Source: Granulosicoccus sp964449565
Lineage (GTDB): Bacteria; Pseudomonadota; Gammaproteobacteria; Granulosicoccales; Granulosicoccaceae
Direction of reading: 5' to 3'
NCBI GenBank assembly: GCA_964449565.1
Contig: CAYUZB010000010.1
Location: forward strand, 1-64,000
DNA: 64,000 bases
Shown here: positions 34,550 to 44,039 of the stretch, piece by piece
Numbering within the stretch: the first letter of the stretch is position 1
How the letters are laid out: each line of letters starts with the position of its first letter
Position numbers and translations under genes: made by a program
Notes under the pieces: generated by a model
Told to the model about the DNA's origin: nothing
What the model saw: the letters and a program-made list of their open reading frames with translations, nothing else
Databases searched by the model: none

Positions 34550-37264
34550 CTAGGTGTTGTTGTCAGTATCGTCTTCATCACCAGCGTTGTTGTCTTGATC
34601 GTTGTCTTCAGAAGCATCTGGCGTCGCATTGTCTTCATCAGATGCAGGGACATCGGAACCGCCTGCCGCATCCGAGGATGGTGTTGCAGGCGTTGTTTCG
34701 TCACCGTCCAACTCATCGCCCAATTCATCAGTGTTCGCATCAGCCTCATCGATCGCTGTCAGCTCAACCAGTGACTCGCCAGCAGTCAGGCGAATAAGCC
34801 GCACACCTTGTGTATTACGACCCACCGTTGACACTTCTGCCACTGCCGTCCTGACCAAGGTGCCGCCATCGGTGATCAACATGATTTCGTCATCATCACG
34901 TACTTGCACTGCACCAATGACCGGACCGTTACGCTCGGTTGTCTTGATATCAATGACGCCCATGCCACCACGCCCTTTGGTTGGATAGTCGTCAGGCTGT
35001 GTACGTTTGCCATAGCCGTTCTTGGTCGCACTCAAAATACTGCCTTCACCAACGACGATCAGGCCGATTACGGTGTCCTCTTCTGGCATCTTGATGCCTC
35101 GAACCCCTGCTGCGGTTCGGCCCATCTTGCGTACATTCGACTCGTTGAAACGCATGGCTCGACCACCACTTGAGAACAGCATGACATCGTTACTACCATT
35201 GGTCAGCGCTACATCGATCAAGAAATCATCGACGCGCAAGTCGATCGCAATGATGCCGTTAGCACGTGGCCGGGAGAAGTCCGACAAGGCTGTTTTCTTG
35301 ACCACACCTTTACTCGTTGCAAACACGACAAATTCGGTATCGGTGTACTCCCGTACCGTGAGTACTGCATTGACTCGTTCGTTTTCTTCCAAAGGCAGGA
35401 GATTGACGATCGGTCGTCCACGCGAGTTGCGACTGGCTACCGGTAATTCATAAACACGCTTCCAGTACACCTTGCCGACGCTGGTAAAGAACAGAACCGT
35501 GTCATGCATACTCGCGACAAAGAGCTTGTCGACAAAGTCCTCATCTTTCATGGCCGTGGCTGACTTGCCGCGACCACCGCGACGTTGGGCACGATAATCA
35601 GACAAGGGTTGTGCCTTGGCATAACCGCCATGTGACAAGGTGACGACCACCGCTTCATCAGCGATAAGATCCTCAACGGTCATTTCGGAATGATCGACCT
35701 GGATTGCCGTCTTACGCTGATCACCGTACTGATCGATGATATCCACCAACTCGCCACGAATGACCATACGCAGACGCTCGGGATCAGTCAGGATATCCAG
35801 GTAATCTTCGATCTGCTCGAGGATCTCACGGTACTCTTCAACGATCTTGTCTTGCTCAAGCCCGGTCAGGCGATGCAGGCGAAGATCAAGAATGGCCTGA
35901 GCCTGCACTTCAGTGAGTTGGTAACGACCATCATGCAGGCCAAATTCCTCACCCAGATTATCCGGCTTGGAAGCTTCAGCGCCGGCACGCTCAAGCATGC
36001 CACTGACGATACCCGGCTCCCAGGTTTGCGCAACCAGCTTTTCCTTGGCCTCTTGCGAATTCTGCGATTCCTTGATCAGCTGGATAATTGGATCGATGTT
36101 CGCCAGTGCAACCGCAAGACCTTCCAATACATGCGCGCGTTCTCTCGCTTTGCGCAGAAGATAAACCGTACGCCGTGTAACAATTTCACGCCGATGGCGA
36201 ATAAACGCAGCCAATACATCATGGAGATTGAGGAGCTTTGGCTGCCCTTCATCGAGCGCGACCATATTGATGCCGAAGACTACTTGCAACTGTGTCTGCT
36301 TGTACAACTGGTTAAGCATGACATCGCCCGACTCGCCACGTCGCAGTTCGATAACAACGCGCATACCGTCTTTATCTGACTCATCGCGTAGTTCGGTAAT
36401 GCCTTCGATCTTCTTGTCTTTTACAAGCTCAGCGACTTTTTCAAGCAAACGCGCCTTGTTGACCTGATAAGGCAACTCGGTAACGATGATCGTGTCCTTA
36501 CCCGTCTTCTCGTTGTGCTCGACATCAGCCTTGGCCCTTACGTAGATCTTGCCCCGCCCTGTGCGGTAAGCCTCACGAATACCTCGCGCGCCATTGATGA
36601 TGCCCTTGGTGGGAAAATCCGGCCCCGGAAGATGTTCCATCAAACCTTCAACGGTAATTGCCGGGTCATCAAGCATGGCAATAGTGGCGTTGATGACTTC
36701 GGAGATATTGTGCGGCGGGATGTTTGTCGCCATGCCGACCGCAATACCAGTGCCACCGTTGACCAATAGATTGGGAATACGTGATGGCAACACGGCGGGC
36801 TCACGTTCAGAGCCATCGTAGTTAGGAATGAAGTCGACCGTTTCCTGATCGATATCGGCCAGCAGTTCCTGTGTAATTTTGGCCATGCGTACTTCGGTGT
36901 AACGCATCGCCGCCGGCGGATCACCGTCGACCGAGCCAAAATTCCCCTGCCCATCAACCATCATGTAACGCATGCTGAAAGGCTGCGCCATGCGCACCAT
37001 GGAATCATAAATGGCAGAATCACCGTGCGGGTGATACTTACCCATGACTTCACCGACAACACGAGCCGATTTCTTGTACGGACGATTCCAGTTGTAGCTT
37101 TGCTCATGCATCGCATACAAGATGCGTCGATGCACAGGTTTTAGTCCGTCTCGAACATCAGGCAAGGCACGCGATACGATAACGCTCATTGCGTAATCGA
37201 GGAATGACTGACGCATCTCGTCCTCGAGATTTATCGGCAGTATTTCTTTGGCAAAATCAGACAT
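34550..37264 (-). CDS. gyrA: DNA gyrase subunit A
   Basis: About 904 residues from the ATG at 37264 (MSDFAKEILPINLEDEM); an ATG at 37279 is also in frame. The breakage-reunion domain has the catalytic tyrosine in AAMRYTEVRMAK. The quinolone-determining region reads HPHGDSAIYDSMVRMAQPF, with susceptible-type Ser and Asp at the two key sites. The GyrA box QRRGGRGKS confirms gyrase over topoisomerase IV. The C-terminal ~65 residues are an acidic Asp/Asn/Ser/Thr-rich tail, longer than in E. coli. It leads the gyrA-serC-pheA-tyrA run and is divergent from ubiG. Confidence 0.97.
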   Translation of the reverse strand: MSDFAKEILPINLEDEMRQSFLDYAMSVIVSRALPDVRDGLKPVHRRILYAMHEQSYNWNRPYKKSARVVGEVMGKYHPHGDSAIYDSMVRMAQPFSMRYMMVDGQGNFGSVDGDPPAAMRYTEVRMAKITQELLADIDQETVDFIPNYDGSEREPAVLPSRIPNLLVNGGTGIAVGMATNIPPHNISEVINATIAMLDDPAITVEGLMEHLPGPDFPTKGIINGARGIREAYRTGRGKIYVRAKADVEHNEKTGKDTIIVTELPYQVNKARLLEKVAELVKDKKIEGITELRDESDKDGMRVVIELRRGESGDVMLNQLYKQTQLQVVFGINMVALDEGQPKLLNLHDVLAAFIRHRREIVTRRTVYLLRKARERAHVLEGLAVALANIDPIIQLIKESQNSQEAKEKLVAQTWEPGIVSGMLERAGAEASKPDNLGEEFGLHDGRYQLTEVQAQAILDLRLHRLTGLEQDKIVEEYREILEQIEDYLDILTDPERLRMVIRGELVDIIDQYGDQRKTAIQVDHSEMTVEDLIADEAVVVTLSHGGYAKAQPLSDYRAQRRGGRGKSATAMKDEDFVDKLFVASMHDTVLFFTSVGKVYWKRVYELPVASRNSRGRPIVNLLPLEENERVNAVLTVREYTDTEFVVFATSKGVVKKTALSDFSRPRANGIIAIDLRVDDFLIDVALTNGSNDVMLFSSGGRAMRFNESNVRKMGRTAAGVRGIKMPEEDTVIGLIVVGEGSILSATKNGYGKRTQPDDYPTKGRGGMGVIDIKTTERNGPVIGAVQVRDDDEIMLITDGGTLVRTAVAEVSTVGRNTQGVRLIRLTAGESLVELTAIDEADANTDELGDELDGDETTPATPSSDAAGGSDVPASDEDNATPDASEDNDQDNNAGDEDDTDNNT

Positions 37265-37414
37265 GTATTGCGGGGCCAATCAATGTTTGGAATCGGGATA
37301 GATCAACCCTCAAATTCTACCACACAGGGCCCGAAAACCGTAGTTTCCGGCGGCATTTGACCTTGACTTCGCTGTATCGATACCGGGTCCTCGACACTGT
37401 TAAAATCTTTCCCC

Positions 37415-38146
37415 ATGACACCGACAACCACGTCCAACGTAGACCCTGCCGAACTTGCCAAATTTCAGGAATTGGCCAGCCGCTGGTGGGACCCGAATAG
37501 CGAATTTCGACCACTGCATGAAATCAACCCCCTGCGCCTTGGCTGGATTCAGGATCGTGTGGATCTCAGCCAATCGCGTGTACTCGATGTGGGCTGTGGC
37601 GGCGGCATTCTCGCTGAATCGATGGCGACCTCGGGCGCCACAGTGCTCGGTATAGATCTGGCTGATGCACCGCTGTCCGTCGCTCGCCTGCATGCGCTGG
37701 ACGTCGGCGCAACACTCGACTACGAAGCCATTTCAGCAGAAGATTGCGCCGCGCGAGAACCCGCCAGTTTCGATGTTGTGACCTGTCTCGAAATGCTCGA
37801 ACATGTCCCCGATCCAGCATCAACCGTGGCTGCCTGCAGTGCACTGGTAAAACCCGGTGGCAAGGTTTTTTTCTCAACCATCAATCGCAACCCCAAATCC
37901 TATTTGTTTGCCATCATTGGTGCGGAGTACGTGCTTCGTCTACTTCCACGTGGCACTCACGAATGGGACAAATTCATCAAACCTTCTGAGCTTGATAGCT
38001 ACTGTCGCCAAGCTGGTTTGCGGGTCGATGAAATCATCGGCCTGACTTACAACCCGCTAAACAAGCGCTACAAACTTGAAGATGATGTCGCCGTGAATTT
38101 CATGATCGCCGCCACCCGCATCGACGACGTAAACGAACAGCAGTGA
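37415..38146 (+). CDS. ubiG: UbiG, ubiquinone 3-O-methyltransferase
   Basis: A 243-residue class I SAM methyltransferase. The N-terminal NVDPAELAKFQELASRWWDPNSEFRPLHEINPLRLGWI is the UbiG signature, with SAM motif I in VLDVGCGGGILAESMA and the post-motif CLEMLEHVPDP. It carries out both O-methylations in ubiquinone synthesis. It is divergent from gyrA, and its stop overlaps the next gene start by four bases. Confidence 0.95.
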   Translation: MTPTTTSNVDPAELAKFQELASRWWDPNSEFRPLHEINPLRLGWIQDRVDLSQSRVLDVGCGGGILAESMATSGATVLGIDLADAPLSVARLHALDVGATLDYEAISAEDCAAREPASFDVVTCLEMLEHVPDPASTVAACSALVKPGGKVFFSTINRNPKSYLFAIIGAEYVLRLLPRGTHEWDKFIKPSELDSYCRQAGLRVDEIIGLTYNPLNKRYKLEDDVAVNFMIAATRIDDVNEQQ

Positions 38147-38988
38147 TCGCCCCTCACGACGGATCAAGCTTGTATTACAGCTTGCTCTGGACGCAGCCAA
38201 CGGCAAGGATAAATTTCCTCAAGCGCCTGACCTTGATCCATGCCCTGTCAAGCAGCCTTGATGACGTGCACGAACCTACGGTTGCTGAGAAGAAAATCCA
38301 TTGGTGGCATGAAGAACTGGAACGACTGGCTAAATCGACACCGCGGCATCCTGCTTGTAAAGAAAACAAAGAACTGATGCAGGGTAAGCAGATAGCGATT
38401 CGCCACTGCCTCTCGATACTGTCCAGCGCGGCCAGTACCCGATACACACAAAGTCAGACTGACGCTGAGGCAAACGAATTGTTACTGTCCTCGTTCAAAT
38501 CGCGAATTGCTTTGCTCAGTGATGCTTTGCATCACGTGCAAGCCGATGCTGACGACACGCCGAACACAACTAACCGGGAAGCCCTGAATAATCAGACCAT
38601 ACAGGCGGATGATCTGGCACTCGCATTTGCAACGCACGACAATCTCTATCGCCTGCCCTATCTTCTGCACCGCGGATTTGCGGTGTTTAGCGATGAAACC
38701 TACGACAGGCATTCCCTGACACCAGAAACACTGTCCACAGAAGGCGCAAAGACGATACTCGAGGAAGCGATCAACCATGCACTGTCCTGTTTTGACAGCG
38801 CTTTTTCCGATGAATCGCTATGTTCAGTGTTACAACAACGTGCACATCTACCTTTATGGCGACTGGCAAAACTGAGGGCCGCGCAGTTGAAACTCTGGCA
38901 GCGCCAGGGCACCAGGCTCGTCTCTGAACGCGCAACCTTAACGCCCATCAGAAAGTTCTATATCGCCTGGCGACACCGACGTCACTAA
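38143..38988 (+). CDS. Squalene/phytoene-synthase-like protein
   Basis: A 281-residue all-helical protein with similarity to the squalene/phytoene synthase fold: YYSLLWTQPTARINFLKRLTLIHAL, then LDDVHEPTVAEKKIHWWHEELERL, which aligns with the first Asp-rich motif region of SQS/PSY proteins. The second Asp-rich motif is not clear; that region reads HDNLYRLPYLLHRGFAVFSDE. A non-catalytic or NDUFAF6-like assembly role is therefore as likely as prenyl transfer. It is coupled to ubiG by an ATGA overlap and followed by a YciK-type SDR. In Pseudomonas the corresponding position holds the phosphatase mupP. Confidence 0.65.
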   Translation: MIAPHDGSSLYYSLLWTQPTARINFLKRLTLIHALSSSLDDVHEPTVAEKKIHWWHEELERLAKSTPRHPACKENKELMQGKQIAIRHCLSILSSAASTRYTQSQTDAEANELLLSSFKSRIALLSDALHHVQADADDTPNTTNREALNNQTIQADDLALAFATHDNLYRLPYLLHRGFAVFSDETYDRHSLTPETLSTEGAKTILEEAINHALSCFDSAFSDESLCSVLQQRAHLPLWRLAKLRAAQLKLWQRQGTRLVSERATLTPIRKFYIAWRHRRH

Positions 38989-39012
38989 GCCTTGTGGCGT
39001 ACACTGCAACCC

Positions 39013-39801
39013 ATGATTGATCCCAACTACCAGCAAGCCAGTGCAGAACAGAGACAGTTTGAACTGCCAGCGAATGCGTTTGCCGGAAAAAATATTGCCA
39101 TCACTGGTGCAACCGGTGGTCTGGGTACAGCTCTGTCAAAGTCGCTGGCCGCCGCCGGTGCAACGGTTGTACTGGTATCCAGAAAGGAAAAGAAACTTGA
39201 GAAACTCTACGATGCATTGTTGGCCAATGGCGCCCCAACGCCTGCCATCGTCCCCATTGAACAAGACAAGGCTAACGAAGCCGCCTATGCCGAGCTTGCC
39301 GAACTGATTTATGGCGAAATGGGAGGCCTCGACGCGCTAATCCATACCGCAGCTGATCTGGGCACACCCACACCGATGACCGCAATCGCACACGCCGAGT
39401 GGATGCGTGTCATGTCGGTTAATCTCACCAGTGCCCGTCTGCTGTCGCTCGCCATGTTGCCGCTATTGAAAGAATCACCATTGGGCAGCATGGTGTTTCT
39501 GCTGGACAACAAACCCGGTGCCTACTGGGGTGGCTATGGCATTTCGAAACAGGCAACCCAGGCCATGATGCATATGCTCGCCGATGAAAATGATCAGCCT
39601 GTCGATGGTGGCGATGGTTTTCCGCGACTGGCCATCAACGGTTTCGACCCAGGCCCCATGCGAACACCATTGCGACGCCGTGCCTTTCCCGGTGAACAGG
39701 AAAACGAATCACCGTTACCGGAACAGGCGCTCGGCACGCTCAACTGGCTGCTTAGTCGACAGGATCGAGCGGTAAACGGCAAGGCTTTACACAACGGGTA
39801 A
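39013..39801 (+). CDS. YciK-type short-chain dehydrogenase/reductase
   Basis: About 262 residues from the ATG at 39013; an ATG at 38992 is in frame but adds seven unlike residues. The cofactor motif is ITGATGGLGTALSKSL and the catalytic pair is in GGYGISKQA (YxxxK). The pattern FELPANAFAGKNIAITGA and the PGPMRTPLRRRAFPGE ending are typical of the E. coli YciK subgroup, whose substrate is unknown. It follows ubiG and the phytoene-synthase-like gene, as yciK follows ubiG-mupP in Pseudomonas. Confidence 0.85.
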   Translation: MIDPNYQQASAEQRQFELPANAFAGKNIAITGATGGLGTALSKSLAAAGATVVLVSRKEKKLEKLYDALLANGAPTPAIVPIEQDKANEAAYAELAELIYGEMGGLDALIHTAADLGTPTPMTAIAHAEWMRVMSVNLTSARLLSLAMLPLLKESPLGSMVFLLDNKPGAYWGGYGISKQATQAMMHMLADENDQPVDGGDGFPRLAINGFDPGPMRTPLRRRAFPGEQENESPLPEQALGTLNWLLSRQDRAVNGKALHNG

Positions 39802-39820
39802 TTTTGAGGCATTTAAGCTT

Positions 39821-40794
39821 ATGAGCGATACATTGCAAATGTCTTTACTGCAACACGCACCAACGCCTGAAGCATTGACTGTCAGCCTTCAACGTATCGA
39901 CCACTATGCCAAGGTCGCCGCCGATTCCGGTAATGATCTATTGCTATTGCCAGAGGCGAGCCTAACCGGATACAACATAAGCCTTGATGCAGCAAAACAC
40001 ATGGCTGAACGACGAGACGGTGAAGCATTCAAAGAAATCGCCGCTATCGCAAGACGTAACAATATCGCGATTGTCTATGGCTATATCGAGCAAGACGGTG
40101 ATGTGCTTTACAACAGCACCCAATTCATCGACGAGGCAGGTCAATCAATCGGGCACTATCGCAAGACTCACCTATGGGGTGATCTTGATCGGCAGTTGTT
40201 CCAGCAAGGCGAAGCCTTTGCGCCATTGATCAACTACAAGGATTGGAAGATTGGTTTGCTTATTTGCTATGACGTGGAATTTCCTGAAACAGTACGCCAT
40301 CACGCCTTGTCAGGCGCTGACCTGATCCTGATACCAACCGCACTGATGCATCCCTGGGACTTTGTCGCCACCCATGTTACTCGGGTACGCGCTGCCGAGA
40401 ACCAGGTGTATCTGGCTTACGCAAACTACTGTGGTGTCGAAAACAGTCTTGAGTATGCAGGCAAGAGCTGCATAGCCGGCCCTGATGGCGATGCCCTGGC
40501 TCATGCTGACACAGATGAAGCGTTGTTGTGTGCAACGCTCACCAAGCAGGCCATCAGCGATATTCGCAAAAGCCTGCCTTACCATCGCGATCGTCGTGAG
40601 TCGCTTTNNNNNNNNNNNNNNNNNNNNNNNNNNNNNNNNNNNNNNNNNNNNNNNNNNNNNNNNNNNNNNNNNNNNNNNNNNNNNNNNNNNNNNNNNNNNN
40701 NNNNNNNATCAGCGATATTCGCAAAAGCCTGCCTTACCATCGCGATCGTCGTGAGTCGCTTTACGAGCAGCACATCAAACACAAACGCACATAA
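39821..40794 (+). CDS. davA: DavA, 5-aminovaleramide amidase (nitrilase superfamily), interrupted by an artefactual gap
   Basis: A nitrilase-superfamily amidohydrolase with catalytic Glu45 (LLLPEASLTG), Lys115 (YRKTHLWG) and Cys149 (LLICYDVEFPE). It is adjacent to davB, so the best call is DavA, which hydrolyses 5-aminovaleramide to 5-aminovalerate in lysine catabolism. The coding sequence contains a 100-N gap (40608-40707). The 55 bases before the gap (40553-40607) are repeated exactly after it (40708-40762), so the true gene is continuous. Removing the gap and one copy gives 272 residues ending YEQHIKHKRT, close to DavA length. As written, the frame shifts across the gap. Confidence 0.87.
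40608..40707. other. Assembly gap (100 N) with 55-bp flank overlap
   Basis: Exactly 100 N. The 55 bases on the left (40553-40607) recur exactly at 40708-40762, which is what two contig ends sharing one assembly k-mer would give. There is probably no missing sequence; davA is intact once the overlap is merged. Confidence 0.95.
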
Positions 40795-40836
40795 AACGTA
40801 CGCGGAAACACCGACAGACATGACTGGCCGATATAA

Positions 40837-42489
40837 ATGAAAGCTAGCAGCACTACCGTATTTGGACCCGATTTCCCATTCGCTTATGACGACTGGCTTG
40901 CGCATCCATCAGGCCTCGGCACCGTGCCATCGGCAAAGCACGGGACATCGGTCGCCATCATTGGTGCAGGCATGTCCGGGCTTGTCGCCGCATACGAGCT
41001 GATGAAGCTCGGGCTACGCCCCATCGTTTTCGAACAAGGCCGCATGGGTGGTCGGCTTCGGTCACAACGCTTTACCAACGGTCACGATATCGTTGCGGAA
41101 CTTGGCGGCATGCGTTTTCCGGAATCGGCAACAGCCTTTGATCATTATCGACGCCTCGCTGATCTAAGCCTTGAACCCTTCCCTAATCCCTTGACAGAAG
41201 CGGCCGGTACCACCGTCATTGATCTCGCGGGCGTTACGCGTATTGCTCGAACAGTCGATGATCTGCCCGAGGATTTCAAACTCGTCGCACAAGCGTGGCA
41301 GGACGCACTGGAAACCGAAGCACACTTTTCAAAAATTCAGAAAGCCATTCGCGCCAAGGATGCTATCGGGGTAAAACAACATTGGGATGTATTGGTTCGT
41401 GACTGGGACGACAGAACGTTCTACGACTTCATCGCCACCAGTAAGGCTTTCAAACAACTCACCTTCAAACATCGCGAGATGTTTGGACAAGTCGGCTTTG
41501 GCACCGGCGGCTGGGATTCAGACTTTCGTAACACCATGCTTGAAATACTCCGCGTCGTGCTGACTGAATGTGACGACAATCAGCACTACATTGTCGGTGG
41601 TGCCGAGCAATTGCCTCGAAGCCTGTGGCAAGCAACGCCCGAGTGTGAGCATTGGCCCGCCGGTACTTCGCTCGAGTCCTTGAATAGTGGCGCGACTCGA
41701 CCCGGTGTAAAGCGCATTGACCGCCCGGGCGAGAACTTGTTTGGTGTCACCGATCAATTTGGCAATCGCCATGAGTTTCCGGCGGTACTTGCCACTTGTC
41801 AAAGCTGGCTACTGACGACCAGCATCGAAACGGATGAATCCTTGTTCTCGCAGGATGACTGGATGGCATTGGACCGAACCAGCTATATGCAATCATCGAA
41901 AACGTTTGTCATGGTCGACCGCCCGTTCTGGAAAGACATTGATCCTGATACGGAGGAGCCTGTCATGAGCATGACATTGACTGACAGGTTGACACGTGGC
42001 ACCTACCTATTCGACAACGGTGAAAACAAACCAGGCGTTATCTGTTTGAGCTATACCTGGATGGCAGATGCGTTGAAGATGCTACCGTTACCGGTCGAAA
42101 AACGCGTAGAGCTTGCACTCAGTGCACTTGCAAAGATCTATCCCAAGCTCGACATCAGGCAACATATCATCGGACAACCCATCACGATCTCATGGGAAGC
42201 TGATCCAAACTTTCTGGGCGCATTCAAAGGCGCCCTACCCGGACACTATCGCTACAATCGCCGCATGTATACGCACTTCATGCAAGCAAACAAGCCTCGC
42301 AAACAACAAGGCATTTTTATCGCTGGCGACGATGTGTCATGGACACCGGGCTGGGCGGAAGGCGCTGTGCAAACTGCATTGAATGCCGTGTGGGGGATTG
42401 TTCAACATATCGGTGGAAACACGCATCCGGACAACCCTGGCCCGGGTGATGTTTTTAACGAATTGGCCCCGATCGATCTCGATACTTAA
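40837..42489 (+). CDS. davB: DavB, L-lysine 2-monooxygenase (flavin)
   Basis: A 550-residue FAD-dependent amine-oxidase-family enzyme. The FAD motif is VAIIGAGMSGLVAAYELM, followed by the second FAD segment GRLRSQRF. Features typical of lysine monooxygenase / tryptophan monooxygenase proteins are FGPDFPFAYDDWLAHPSGLG at the start, GQVGFGTGGWDSDF, RTSYMQSSKTFVMVDRPFWKD and the FIAGDDVSWTPGW ending. The protein closely resembles Pseudomonas putida DavB in order and length. It converts L-lysine to 5-aminovaleramide, the substrate of the upstream davA product. The stop is five bases from the convergent subtilase-like gene. Confidence 0.9.
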   Translation: MKASSTTVFGPDFPFAYDDWLAHPSGLGTVPSAKHGTSVAIIGAGMSGLVAAYELMKLGLRPIVFEQGRMGGRLRSQRFTNGHDIVAELGGMRFPESATAFDHYRRLADLSLEPFPNPLTEAAGTTVIDLAGVTRIARTVDDLPEDFKLVAQAWQDALETEAHFSKIQKAIRAKDAIGVKQHWDVLVRDWDDRTFYDFIATSKAFKQLTFKHREMFGQVGFGTGGWDSDFRNTMLEILRVVLTECDDNQHYIVGGAEQLPRSLWQATPECEHWPAGTSLESLNSGATRPGVKRIDRPGENLFGVTDQFGNRHEFPAVLATCQSWLLTTSIETDESLFSQDDWMALDRTSYMQSSKTFVMVDRPFWKDIDPDTEEPVMSMTLTDRLTRGTYLFDNGENKPGVICLSYTWMADALKMLPLPVEKRVELALSALAKIYPKLDIRQHIIGQPITISWEADPNFLGAFKGALPGHYRYNRRMYTHFMQANKPRKQQGIFIAGDDVSWTPGWAEGAVQTALNAVWGIVQHIGGNTHPDNPGPGDVFNELAPIDLDT

Positions 42490-42494
42490 AAAGT

Positions 42495-44021
42495 CTACCG
42501 AACCAAGCCATGACGTTGTGCGGCGCTGCGCGCCGCACGACATTGATCGTCAGTCAACCGCACGTTTTCACCCGTAGTTCGAGCGAGCATCAAATTACCG
42601 TCCATCATCGTATGCTCACCTGAATTTGCCAGCACATGAAACATCTCATGCGCAAGTGCAATGCCTTCATCTTCAAGCGCCGCCGTCAGCCAGACCGAAT
42701 CAGTTAACCAAGGTCGGTTACGCGTATTGGCACGGCCAAATGCCTCGGCATCGAATGCCAATTGCATACGGGTATCATGAGCGAGCACGATGGTAAGCTT
42801 CCTGTCGGGACCACTGGAACGCAGCGATTGCATGACCGTTTTGGCAGGGCCGGTACTCAGATCCTGTTGATAGGTGGCAACCTGTGCATAAAGAATGTCG
42901 ACACTCGGCATGCTGATCGCACACTGTTGCAAAATACCGGACGCCTGGTCGAGCAAGGCGCTGATACGTTGATCATCATAGGCTGAATTCAGAACGATCA
43001 GTTCGACTGGTACAGTCAGTGTGTCAACGCGACCGTTGGTGGCGTCTACACTGTCGGGGGCTACCATCGTCGGCGCATAACTACGTTTGTTAAGGACAAT
43101 CGGTGATTGCTCGATGCCGATTTGAGGGTCAGCCAGATACCCCGAACCGATTTGACGTGGTGCAGTGCCATCAGCAAAACGTCTGCGGATCCACTGGAGA
43201 ATATCTTTGGCCGTGAAATCGGGGTGCGCCTCGACAAGCCGCGCTGCCAAGGCAAGCGCTCGTGGTACCGCATAACTGGAACCGGATACTTTGCCAGACG
43301 AACCATCAAACTCAAGCACACGCTGATCCTCGGCCGGAACGAGATAGTCAACACTATTGCGGCCCCAGTTTACGCCGTCAGCTGGCCTGACAAAATCATC
43401 GGCTGAAGTTACCACCAGTAAGTTATCCAGATCCAGTGCAGCCGGATAGACAGGTTCGTGATCAATGTCTCGTGCATTGTTTCCGGCTGACGCAATGAAT
43501 AACAAATCAGGATTCTCACGCGCCACCTCTGCAAACACCGTCCACAGATCAGACCGGTTACTACCCAGTGGCAGGCCAATAACACGAACATCATTATCAA
43601 CAGCGTGTTGTATCAGCTGACGCATACGTGTCATGTCAGGTCGTGGGTAGCGATAGGCAACCAGGGCTGCATTGGGTGCTTCGCGAATAAATAGCGAGGC
43701 CGTTCGCGTACCATGCCTGACAACACGCCCATTGGACAGCGGGTGTGAATCAAAAGGCCGATCATCCATGTCCCAAAAATCATAGGCGATAAGCTTGCCG
43801 TCAGTATCTCTGGCGAGCCCATCGGCAATTTCTGGCAACAAGTAATTGATGCCGGAATCGACCAACGCTGCGCGAACACGGGCAGTACCCGGGCTCAATT
43901 CCGGCACGACAGGGTTGTCACCCATTGCTTCAAAATTCAGCGCCTGCGCGTTTGCTTCGGTCGCGACAATACAAACGAATGTAACAAAAACTGCAGGGAA
44001 CCTGAGTGCACCTTTGATCAA
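42495..44021 (-). CDS. Exported subtilase-like protein with C-terminal HExxH zincin motif
   Basis: A 508-residue protein with a signal peptide (FVTFVCIVATEANA). The N-terminal half reads as an S8 subtilase: Asp55 (ALVDSGI), His103 (RHGTRTAS), oxyanion Asn181 (SAGNNARD) and Ser249 (GSSYAVPRA). The C-terminal half contains ALAHEMFHVLANSGEH, a zincin HExxH (His458, Glu459, His462) with a further His470 as possible third ligand. Two protease-type active sites in one chain is unusual. One may be inactive, since the GTSxAxP motif is GSSYAVP here and subtilase spacing is short. No operon partner; convergent with davB. Confidence 0.75.
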   Translation of the reverse strand: MIKGALRFPAVFVTFVCIVATEANAQALNFEAMGDNPVVPELSPGTARVRAALVDSGINYLLPEIADGLARDTDGKLIAYDFWDMDDRPFDSHPLSNGRVVRHGTRTASLFIREAPNAALVAYRYPRPDMTRMRQLIQHAVDNDVRVIGLPLGSNRSDLWTVFAEVARENPDLLFIASAGNNARDIDHEPVYPAALDLDNLLVVTSADDFVRPADGVNWGRNSVDYLVPAEDQRVLEFDGSSGKVSGSSYAVPRALALAARLVEAHPDFTAKDILQWIRRRFADGTAPRQIGSGYLADPQIGIEQSPIVLNKRSYAPTMVAPDSVDATNGRVDTLTVPVELIVLNSAYDDQRISALLDQASGILQQCAISMPSVDILYAQVATYQQDLSTGPAKTVMQSLRSSGPDRKLTIVLAHDTRMQLAFDAEAFGRANTRNRPWLTDSVWLTAALEDEGIALAHEMFHVLANSGEHTMMDGNLMLARTTGENVRLTDDQCRAARSAAQRHGLVR

Positions 44022-44039
44022 CGACGTGACCCTGTCCGC

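Noticed and set aside
36640..36957. Possible extra small gene inside gyrA coding region
   Set aside because: It is an alternative frame of gyrA, which is intact and highly conserved across this stretch.
40608..40840. A davA C-terminus read through the N run ending at 40840
   Set aside because: The right flank duplicates the left, so the apparent tail is an out-of-frame reading of the duplicated bases.
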